This document shows, piece after piece, positions 1 to 5,273 of a DNA stretch of 5,273 nucleotides. This DNA comes from Flavobacteriaceae bacterium (lineage in GTDB: Bacteria; Bacteroidota; Bacteroidia; Flavobacteriales; Flavobacteriaceae). The position numbers and the translations under genes were made by a program. Below the pieces are notes generated by a model. That model was not told where the DNA came from. It saw nothing but the letters and a program-made list of their open reading frames with translations, and did no database searches. The stretch is from positions 1-5,273 of the forward strand of contig NZHJ01000028.1 of the NCBI GenBank assembly GCA_002691265.1, read 5' to 3'. Position 1 is the first letter of the stretch; every line of letters begins with the position of its first letter.

Positions 1-1840
1 AGAAATTTCATATGATGAATATCAAATAAAACCTGTGAATTTTCAAGATGCAATTGATTTTTCTGCTGGACTTTGGATTACAAATAGTGAAAATCAAGCG
101 CAAGATAACCGAATGGCAATTAGGGGTTTTGGCGCCCGCTCAGCTTTTGGAATCAGAGGCCTAAAAATTATTCTAGACGGGGTGCCACTAACGACTCCGG
201 ATGGTCAATCACAGGTAGACAACATCCCTTTTCAGCTAATTGAGAATGTTGAGATTATGAAAAGCCTGTCATCCACGAGATATGGAAATGCATCGGGTGG
301 AGTAGTTATTATTAACACTTTTTCTAATCTTGCTGACAAGTATATTGTGGAGGCTGGGTATGGAAGTTATGGTTATAAAAATATCAAAGGAACATACTCA
401 ACAAATAGTGAAAAGTCATCCACTATTTTAAATATTTCTCAGGCCGAGAGTGATGGATATAGAGACCATAGCAGCTACTTAAATAAGTCTTTATTTTTTA
501 AGCATTTAAGGAAATTTCAAAATATGAATTTGAAATTTAATTTGCTTTATTTTGATAGCCCGTACGCTTTTGACCCAGGAGGTTTAAATATTGAATCAGT
601 TGAAGAAAACAGATTACAAGCAAGAGATAGAAATGTACTTTACAATTCGCAAGAATCAATCAAACAAATCCAAACAGGTGTAGTTTTAGACTGGGATTCC
701 AAGTTAGGCGAGGTTAACTCAAATGTATATTACAGTAATAGAGATTTTGTTGGACTACTGCCATTTACAAACGGGGGTTATGTTGAATTAAACAGAGATT
801 TTTCTGGTGTAGAAATAAGTATTAAAGACAAATCTCAGAATTTTGAATGGATGGTCGGAACGTCAATTCAAGATCAGAAAGATGACAGAAAAAGATTTGA
901 AAATAATGAAGGAGAAAAGGGGGCTATAACACTTGATCAGATTGAGTCTTTTAGGTCTTATGGAGCTTTTGCTCTTGGGTCATATAACAAAGAGAATTAT
1001 AGTATTCAATCTGGTGTAAGATTTGATCTACACGAAATTTCATTAGATGATAATGTTGGAATCGATCAACAATATGTTGAGTATTCTAAATCACTCAAAG
1101 CATTTTCGCCTAATGTTGGATTTATTTACAACTTAAATAAAAAGGATGAAGTTTATATAAATTATGGTAAATCTTATGAAACACCATCATTAAGTGAGCT
1201 CTCAGCAAATCCAAACGGCGTAGGATTCAATGGAGATCTAAATCCAATGAATTCAAGCGGCTTTGATTTAGGTTTTAGAAATAAGTCACAAAATTTATCG
1301 TACAGTATTACAGCATTTTATATTAATACAAAAGATGAGATAGTTCGTTACGAATTAGAAGGCTTTGAGGGTATGAATTTCTACAGAAACCTAGGCACTT
1401 CAAAAAGGATTGGTACAGAGATAGAGGTAAGCTATAATTTAGGAAATTCAGGGGTGTTAAATGCATCATATACCCAAGCTAAATATGAATTCAAAAATCA
1501 AGAAGTTAGCGGAGATCTTCCTGGAATTCCAAAATCTAATTTTGCTCTTGAGTGGCTTTATGGATACAAGGATTTTGATTTAAAACTGGATTTAAAATAT
1601 GTAAATTCATTATATGCAGATAATAATAATGAAGTAAAGGTTCCTTCTTATCTACTCTCAAATATTGCCCTAAAAAACAAATTTAATTTAAAAGGGTTTT
1701 TCCTAGAAGTTGGTTTACACGTAAGAAACCTACTCGACGAAAAATACTATGATAATATTAGAACCAATGCATTTGGTAACAGGTTTTATGAGCCCGCTTC
1801 AATCAGAAGTTTCATCCTTTCAATTAAAACTACATTTTAA
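1..1840 (+). CDS. TonB-dependent outer-membrane receptor, YncD/PqqU-like (5' partial)
   Basis: This is an outer-membrane, TonB-energised uptake channel: an N-terminal plug inside a 22-strand barrel. The reading frame is open to the left edge (first full codon at base 2), so the GTG at 35 is not the true start. The signal peptide, TonB box and first part of the plug lie outside; about 612 residues are visible. Plug signatures are IRGFGARSAFGIRG (from 119), DGVPLTTPDGQSQ (176-214) and RYGNASGGVVIINT (about 278-319). The barrel ends with NLLDEKYY, RFYEPAS (from 1781) and a terminal Phe, typical of barrel proteins recognised by the BAM complex. Compared from memory with E. coli YncD/PqqU, the PQQ receptor, it shares the RGFGxRS..G.RG and DG.P.T.PDGQ.Q blocks, GYRDHS (455-472), a DxGGL block, the ETP..EL block and the R(F/Y)YEPA end. 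The family is certain; PQQ as substrate is inference. The gene overlaps the next one by one base. Confidence 0.93.
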   Translation, partial: EISYDEYQIKPVNFQDAIDFSAGLWITNSENQAQDNRMAIRGFGARSAFGIRGLKIILDGVPLTTPDGQSQVDNIPFQLIENVEIMKSLSSTRYGNASGGVVIINTFSNLADKYIVEAGYGSYGYKNIKGTYSTNSEKSSTILNISQAESDGYRDHSSYLNKSLFFKHLRKFQNMNLKFNLLYFDSPYAFDPGGLNIESVEENRLQARDRNVLYNSQESIKQIQTGVVLDWDSKLGEVNSNVYYSNRDFVGLLPFTNGGYVELNRDFSGVEISIKDKSQNFEWMVGTSIQDQKDDRKRFENNEGEKGAITLDQIESFRSYGAFALGSYNKENYSIQSGVRFDLHEISLDDNVGIDQQYVEYSKSLKAFSPNVGFIYNLNKKDEVYINYGKSYETPSLSELSANPNGVGFNGDLNPMNSSGFDLGFRNKSQNLSYSITAFYINTKDEIVRYELEGFEGMNFYRNLGTSKRIGTEIEVSYNLGNSGVLNASYTQAKYEFKNQEVSGDLPGIPKSNFALEWLYGYKDFDLKLDLKYVNSLYADNNNEVKVPSYLLSNIALKNKFNLKGFFLEVGLHVRNLLDEKYYDNIRTNAFGNRFYEPASIRSFILSIKTTF

Positions 1841-2223
1841 TGAGACCCATTATTTTTTTTATTTGGCTTTTTGCAACACTTTCTATAGCACAAGAAAAAC
1901 CAGAAATGCAAGTCTATATCAAAAATAACAATATGGAAAAAGGGTATAGAATTTTGACAACAACCTTTACTGACTCTTTGGTTTTCAAAAAAAAATTTAA
2001 GGATAGTAACTATAGCTTAGATTATGTTCTTAGATATTATTATGCTACTGCGATAGATCTAGGGTGTGATAAAAATGAACTAATAAGTATGAGCGGCCTT
2101 GTGTTTCCGATTGAGTCTGTAAAACCAGATGAAATTGTGGAAGAGGTTATGTCTTTAATTAGCAACATGTATTATGGAAGAAAAGAGGATAAAGATTTTA
2201 AAAGAAAGATTCAGAAAAATTAA
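1840..2223 (+). CDS. Small secreted protein of unknown function, coupled to the TonB-dependent receptor
   Basis: I do not recognise this 127-residue protein. Residues 1-17 form a signal peptide: Arg2, then a hydrophobic core (IIFFIWLFATL) and a likely signal peptidase I cut after Ser-Ile-Ala (A17), leaving about 110 residues outside the cytoplasm. The mature part is charged, with Lys-rich stretches (50-54 and the C-terminal 20 residues), a Tyr cluster near 66-68 and one cysteine (C76). That cysteine is not in a lipobox, so it is not a lipoprotein. The rest looks partly helical, with no repeats or catalytic motif I can name. The ATG overlaps the receptor stop in TAATG and no Shine-Dalgarno sequence is visible, which suggests re-initiation after the receptor is translated. 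A link to the receptor's job, in the periplasm or at the outer membrane, is an inference from this coupling only. A run of nine A lies in codons 50-52. The stop shares the bases TTAA with the stop of convergent lpxH. Confidence 0.8.
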   Translation: MRPIIFFIWLFATLSIAQEKPEMQVYIKNNNMEKGYRILTTTFTDSLVFKKKFKDSNYSLDYVLRYYYATAIDLGCDKNELISMSGLVFPIESVKPDEIVEEVMSLISNMYYGRKEDKDFKRKIQKN

Positions 2224-2975
2224 TCTTTACACCTTTTCAGGCTTAGCTTATTCCCGTCAAATTCGGCATAGGTAAAATTTGTAATCCAGTCCCCAAGATT
2301 AATGTATTTAGATTCTGAGTTTAAATTTAATTCAACTGGAATGTGAGAGTGACCAAAAATGAAATAGTCATAATGCTTTGTTTCAAGTTTTTTTCTACAG
2401 TACTGGGTTAGCCACTGATTTTCAACATCACCAATGTCTTTCTTCGCTGACATTAACTTTTTTTCTTTTGAAAGAAATTGACCAAGTTTGACCCCAATAT
2501 CAGGATGAACCCATCTAAAAAACCACTTAAAAAACTTGTTAGTTGTAATGAATTTTTTCATCAATTTGTAAGAAGTATCACCAGGCCCTAAACCATCTCC
2601 ATGACCAATGAAAAAACTCTTTTCGTTAATCTTAAATTGTTGAGGTTCAGTAATCACTTTTACTCCTAGCTCTAATTGAAAATAGTCACGTACCCACATG
2701 TCATGATTTCCTGTAAAGAAATATATCGGAATTCCAGAATCTGAAAGCTCGGCTATTTTCCCTAAAACTCTTGTGAATCCTTTGGGTACAACCGTTTTGT
2801 ATTCAAACCAAAAGTCAAATAAATCACCAAGAAGGTAAATTGAGTGCGCATCAACTTTAACGGTGTCTAGCCATCTTACAAATTTTTTTTCACGCGCCAG
2901 GCTTGACCTAGAATCAGGTATTCCTAAATGGTTGTCAGATGCAAAATATATTTTCTTTCCTTCGGTTACTTTCAT
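2220..2975 (-). CDS. lpxH: UDP-2,3-diacylglucosamine diphosphatase LpxH
   Basis: This enzyme hydrolyses UDP-2,3-diacylglucosamine to lipid X (2,3-diacylglucosamine 1-phosphate) and UMP, the fourth step of lipid A synthesis, at the cytoplasmic face of the inner membrane. The 251 residues have the full calcineurin-like metallophosphoesterase set: D14 and H16 (SDNHLG), D51 (GDLFD), N90 (GNHD), H125 (GHGD), and H209 and H211 (GHSH). These match in order the metal ligands known for E. coli LpxH. An aromatic, basic stretch after the GHGD block (about 136-170, with FFKWFFRWVHP) fits the helical insertion that covers the acyl-chain pocket. The length is normal. There is no signal peptide, and the start sits directly before the first beta strand. 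It lies 29 bases downstream of queD on the same strand, with a promoter-like TAnnTTTG box in that gap. The main alternative is another metallophosphatase such as a LpxH2-type paralogue, but the FDFWFEY and GHGD context favours LpxH. Confidence 0.93.
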   Translation of the reverse strand: MKVTEGKKIYFASDNHLGIPDSRSSLAREKKFVRWLDTVKVDAHSIYLLGDLFDFWFEYKTVVPKGFTRVLGKIAELSDSGIPIYFFTGNHDMWVRDYFQLELGVKVITEPQQFKINEKSFFIGHGDGLGPGDTSYKLMKKFITTNKFFKWFFRWVHPDIGVKLGQFLSKEKKLMSAKKDIGDVENQWLTQYCRKKLETKHYDYFIFGHSHIPVELNLNSESKYINLGDWITNFTYAEFDGNKLSLKRCKD

Positions 2976-2987
2976 TACTTATTAAGC

Positions 2988-3022
2988 CAAAGATATATAA
3001 AAGATTAATTGTCAGCAGCAAA
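2988..3022 (-). promoter_or_regulatory. Possible Bacteroidota-type promoter for lpxH
   Basis: Read on the minus strand, TATCTTTG (2988-2995) matches the Bacteroidota -7 element TAnnTTTG exactly. A TTTG (3019-3022), usable as the -33 element, lies 23 bases upstream, at the long end of the accepted spacing. The upstream half lies inside the end of queD. Transcripts would start about 10 bases before the lpxH ATG, giving a very short leader. The box is short and the background is AT-rich, so chance is a real alternative; lpxH may simply be read through from queD. Confidence 0.4.
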
Positions 3023-3454
3023 CCACTCTGAATATGAGGTTTCTGTTTCTTCTAGTCTAAGTGAGTGAAGTTTAATTTCAGCAGGCAGCTTTGAAGATAT
3101 TCGCTCTGCAAAATCAATAACCATTTCCTCAATAGTAGGCTGATAGTTAGCTAAAATTACTTTATGACCGTTTTTTATTAATTCATCAGCTAACTCTTTA
3201 TGTGGTGAGTTTTTATTAAATATTACAGAATGGTCAAATTCATTTATTATTTCAGATTTTACAATTTTTTTCAGATCATCAAAATCCATTACCATTCCAA
3301 ATTTTACGTCAGATTTGTTGCTTATTGGTTCTCCAACAATAGTCACAAACAACTTATAATTGTGACCATGTATATTTTTACATTTTCCGTCATAGCCATA
3401 CAAAGCATGAGCCGCTTCAAATCTAAATTTTTTTGTAATTCTAATTTTTGACAT
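3005..3454 (-). CDS. queD: 6-carboxy-5,6,7,8-tetrahydropterin synthase QueD (6-pyruvoyl-tetrahydropterin synthase family)
   Basis: QueD converts 7,8-dihydroneopterin triphosphate to 6-carboxy-5,6,7,8-tetrahydropterin, an early step to preQ0 and then the tRNA base queuosine; it acts in the cytoplasm. The 149 residues show the family pattern: the zinc-binding histidines H16 (FEAAH), H29 and H31 (HGHNY), the catalytic Cys C25 in a CxxxHGH arrangement, the catalytic pair D74-H75 (FDHS), and a C-terminal LEETETS block whose Glu (about 135-136) should hold the pterin ring. The CxxxHGH spacing is that of bacterial QueD. A fold relative, eukaryote-type 6-pyruvoyl-tetrahydropterin synthase, cannot be fully ruled out from sequence alone. 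The length is normal for Bacteroidota members. No other queuosine genes (queC, queE, queF) are in the window. A promoter-like box lies 19 bases upstream of the ATG, overlapping a 12-base palindrome. lpxH follows after 29 bases. Confidence 0.92.
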   Translation of the reverse strand: MSKIRITKKFRFEAAHALYGYDGKCKNIHGHNYKLFVTIVGEPISNKSDVKFGMVMDFDDLKKIVKSEIINEFDHSVIFNKNSPHKELADELIKNGHKVILANYQPTIEEMVIDFAERISSKLPAEIKLHSLRLEETETSYSEWFAADN

Positions 3455-3473
3455 TTAGCTATTTATTGAGCCC

Positions 3474-3505
3474 CAAATGTACATTTTTTATGAAAGCTAA
3501 TTAAA
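3474..3505 (-). promoter_or_regulatory. Likely Bacteroidota-type promoter for queD
   Basis: On the minus strand, TACATTTG (3474-3481) is an exact TAnnTTTG match, 19 bases before the queD ATG. This would give a leader of roughly 13-15 bases. The -33 element is poor: TTTA about 20 bases upstream, within the end of the MATE gene, is the closest match to TTTG. The box lies in one of the few real intergenic gaps (42 bases), which adds weight. No Shine-Dalgarno sequence is seen before the start, as is usual in this phylum. Confidence 0.5.
3475..3486. repeat. 12-base perfect palindrome AAATGTACATTT in the queD upstream gap
   Basis: AAATGTACATTT reads the same on both strands and overlaps seven of the eight bases of the putative queD -7 box. 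It could be an operator half-site pair for a dimeric repressor. With no loop it is not a terminator hairpin. A wider imperfect symmetry frames it: TTAGCT at 3455-3460 and AGCTAA at 3495-3500. AT-rich palindromes of this size can arise by chance, so only the presence of the repeat is certain and its function is inference. Confidence 0.45.
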
Positions 3506-4813
3506 TGTTTTTTTGAATTTAATAATCAGTGGAATTGACCTTGCTAAAATCCATAATGTGAAGGCATAAAATATTCCGTGTAGACCTAAATCATAGTTGT
3601 CAAACAAAATAACAAAAGGAACAAAAACGATAAACGTTGAAAACAGCAAAACATTTCGAAGGTCTTTCATCCAACCTAACCCCTTATATATACCATCAAA
3701 AATAAATGCAATTGAGCACAGAGGAAGGATTACTAGTACGATCCAAAAAATATTATAAAACTCTTGTAAAACTACAGGGTCGTTATTAAATATTCTTCCA
3801 AGTGGATAATAAAAAATAAATCCAATAATACACATAAATACACCTATCTTAATCCCTATTTTAGTCAGATCACTTCCAAACTTTTTCAGTACATCATATG
3901 ACTTTTCTCCAAATAATTTTCCAGATAAAATAGTCCCAGCACTTGAGTATCCATCTATAATAAAAGCAACAAGAAACCAGAGGTTAATGGCTATGGTATA
4001 TGCAGCAATAAATTCATCACCGTATTTTGTTGCAAATGCATTACAGAAATACAGAGTTACGTTTAACGACGCAGTCCTTATGACCAAATTGCCAAACATC
4101 TGCAAAAACGATTTTATTTTGGGGTTAAAGGGGAATCTTATCCTCAGTGTTATATTGGTTTTTTTGTATAATAATATGACCGCAATAAGAGCCATTGTTA
4201 TTTGGGCAATTAAACTAGCGTATGCAGCCCCTTTAATATACATTGGACTAATAAATCCATCTATTCCATACACGAATATTATGTCCAATACAATATTTAA
4301 TGATGTTCCAATGATAGCAATGACCATTGGGTAAAAAGTATTTTGCAACCCTCTGAATATTCCAAATATTCCGATAGTTAGTAAAGTGAAGGGAAGCCCC
4401 CATACTCTAATGTTAAAATAGTCAACACTAAATTGAAGAAGGTCACCACTTGCATTATAAAATTTAAATAGACTCTCAGAATTTAAAAATGTTAGCAGTA
4501 TAATTAGAAAGCTGCTTGAGATGATAATTAAAATTCCTTGTGCAGGAAGCGTTTCAACATCCTTTAAATTTTTTTTACCAAGAGCCTGTGCAATAATTGA
4601 AGCTATTACACTTCTAGTTTGTCCAAAAACCCAAATCAACATTGAAATAAAACTACCCACAATTCCAACTGCACCTAATGATATGGTTGCATTTTCTGGA
4701 ATGTTGCCAACAATTATCGTGTCGGTTATTGACAAAATAGGTTCTGCTATACCAGAAATTAAAGCAGGTATTGCTAGCTTTTGAATGTCAGAAATTTTAA
4801 TTGAATTTGTCAA
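3497..4813 (-). CDS. MATE family efflux transporter, DinF-like
   Basis: This is an inner-membrane multidrug and toxin extrusion (MATE) transporter, which exports organic compounds in exchange for Na+ or H+. The 438 residues form about 12 hydrophobic segments in two related halves, the usual MATE plan. In the first segment, LSITDTIIVG carries the Asp (D31) conserved in DinF/NorM-type proteins. NIVLDIIFVYG (173-183) and IKGAAYASLIAQ (193-204) are typical of the first half, and FIIDGYSSAGTILSGKLFGEK (284-304) of the second. The start is TTG (4811-4813), overlapping the acetyltransferase stop as TTGA. It is the only reasonable start: an in-frame stop lies a few codons upstream, and the first internal Met (about 58) is already past the first membrane segment. 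The overlap suggests translational coupling to the acetyltransferase. The substrate is unknown. Lipid-linked flippases of the wider MOP superfamily are less likely given the DinF-type motifs. Confidence 0.9.
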   Translation of the reverse strand: MTNSIKISDIQKLAIPALISGIAEPILSITDTIIVGNIPENATISLGAVGIVGSFISMLIWVFGQTRSVIASIIAQALGKKNLKDVETLPAQGILIIISSSFLIILLTFLNSESLFKFYNASGDLLQFSVDYFNIRVWGLPFTLLTIGIFGIFRGLQNTFYPMVIAIIGTSLNIVLDIIFVYGIDGFISPMYIKGAAYASLIAQITMALIAVILLYKKTNITLRIRFPFNPKIKSFLQMFGNLVIRTASLNVTLYFCNAFATKYGDEFIAAYTIAINLWFLVAFIIDGYSSAGTILSGKLFGEKSYDVLKKFGSDLTKIGIKIGVFMCIIGFIFYYPLGRIFNNDPVVLQEFYNIFWIVLVILPLCSIAFIFDGIYKGLGWMKDLRNVLLFSTFIVFVPFVILFDNYDLGLHGIFYAFTLWILARSIPLIIKFKKTFN

Positions 4814-5273
4814 AGTATTAATTCATAACAATAAAAAGGAAAATCACTCTGCTTTGGGAAATAGATTCCTTCCAATCGCTGATATCCTCTTGATTCGTAA
4901 AATTTTAAGTTTCTTTTATTCACAGAAAATGTATCTAATCTGACAGATACAAACTTTTTTTCTCTAGCATATTTTTCAGCAAAATCCATCAAGATTTTTC
5001 CTATACCCTTTTTTTGAAAATCAGGATGAACTGCCAATCTGTGAATGTATAAATTATTATCATTTCTAGTTTTCCATTTTACAGGCAAATAAACTGCATC
5101 CATATGCACACAAAGAGAAATACATGCAGCCACTTTACCGTTTATGACATAAACATATAACTCCTGATTTTCAGCATCATTAATAAAAGAGCCTCTGTCT
5201 GGATAATGCTCATTCCATTGATAGATATCGTTTTGAATCATGTGCAGGGCGCATGATTTTGTAATATTTAAAA
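4810..5273 (-). CDS. GNAT family N-acetyltransferase (5' partial at right edge)
   Basis: This is a cytoplasmic acetyl-CoA-dependent acetyltransferase of the GNAT fold; the acceptor (small amine, antibiotic or protein) cannot be told. Counting from the ATG at 5241, motif A is LYIHRLAVHPDFQKKGIGKI with the acetyl-CoA loop QKKGIG at 76-81, and motif B is NKRNLKFYESRGY at 108-120. The ATG at 5241 is probably internal. The frame stays open for ten more codons to the edge (LNITKSCALH before the Met), and the IYQWNEHYP stretch just after it normally follows the first helix in this GNAT type, so about 20 or more N-terminal residues should lie outside. The stop TGA overlaps the MATE start by four bases. 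Pairing with an exporter hints at a shared role, for example modifying and then exporting a toxic amine, but small GNAT genes turn up beside many unrelated genes. Confidence 0.88.
   Translation of the reverse strand, partial: LNITKSCALHMIQNDIYQWNEHYPDRGSFINDAENQELYVYVINGKVAACISLCVHMDAVYLPVKWKTRNDNNLYIHRLAVHPDFQKKGIGKILMDFAEKYAREKKFVSVRLDTFSVNKRNLKFYESRGYQRLEGIYFPKQSDFPFYCYELIL

Noticed and set aside
35..37. GTG at 35 as the start of the TonB-dependent receptor
   Set aside because: The frame is open from base 2 and a start here would leave no signal peptide and a truncated plug; an outer-membrane receptor needs both, so the gene is cut by the window edge.
2200..2270. Bidirectional terminator at the convergent junction
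   Set aside because: I looked for a GC-containing inverted repeat followed by T on either strand and found none.
3230..3451. 73-residue open frame on the + strand opposite queD
   Set aside because: It lies wholly antisense to a well-supported gene, has a low-complexity Phe/Tyr/Ile-rich composition and matches nothing recognisable.
3455..3473. preQ1 riboswitch in front of queD
   Set aside because: The predicted leader is too short and lacks the stem, C-rich loop and A-rich tail of preQ1 riboswitches.
3501..3520. Hairpin terminator at the end of the MATE gene
   Set aside because: The only pairing is an AAAT/ATTT stem around an A-run, with no G-C pairs; too weak to be credible.
3987..4334. 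115-residue open frame on the + strand opposite the MATE gene
   Set aside because: Antisense shadow of membrane-segment codons; no domain, and the minus-strand gene is certain.
4521..4784. 87-residue open frame on the + strand opposite the 5' part of the MATE gene
   Set aside because: Antisense shadow; its apparent hydrophobic pattern mirrors the transporter codons.
1..5273. Defence system, mobile element, CRISPR array or other new multi-gene system
   Set aside because: No transposase, integrase, nuclease, repeat array or terminal repeats are visible; all genes but one belong to known housekeeping, transport or envelope families and base composition looks uniform.

Overview
The window is AT-rich (roughly one third G+C by eye) and looks like a chromosomal segment of a Bacteroidota bacterium, most likely a member of the Flavobacteriia. 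The evidence is a TonB-dependent outer-membrane receptor, a Gram-negative lipid A gene (lpxH), the lack of clear Shine-Dalgarno sequences before the starts, and two exact matches to the Bacteroidota promoter element TAnnTTTG. Genes are packed tightly. There is no gap over 300 bases, and no RNA gene, mobile element or CRISPR array that I could find.

Left part, + strand: the 3' portion of a TonB-dependent receptor runs in from the left edge. Its plug and C-terminal motifs resemble E. coli YncD/PqqU, the pyrroloquinoline quinone (PQQ) receptor. It is followed, with a one-base TAATG overlap, by a small secreted protein of unknown function. The two probably form one transcription and translation unit.

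Right part, - strand, read from the right edge leftwards: a GNAT acetyltransferase that runs off the right edge; a DinF-like MATE transporter starting at TTG in a TTGA overlap with the acetyltransferase stop; queD (6-carboxytetrahydropterin synthase); and lpxH (UDP-2,3-diacylglucosamine diphosphatase). The acetyltransferase and transporter look translationally coupled. A 42-base gap with a promoter-like element precedes queD, and a second promoter-like element lies just before lpxH, so the four genes may be read both as a run and from internal promoters.

The two groups converge and their last genes share the same four bases, TTAA, as stop codons, leaving no room for a terminator between them. 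Most of the content is ordinary core metabolism and envelope biology. I see no clearly novel multi-gene system. The points most worth following are the PqqU-like receptor with its coupled small secreted partner, the acetyltransferase-transporter pair, and a 12-base palindrome over the putative queD promoter.
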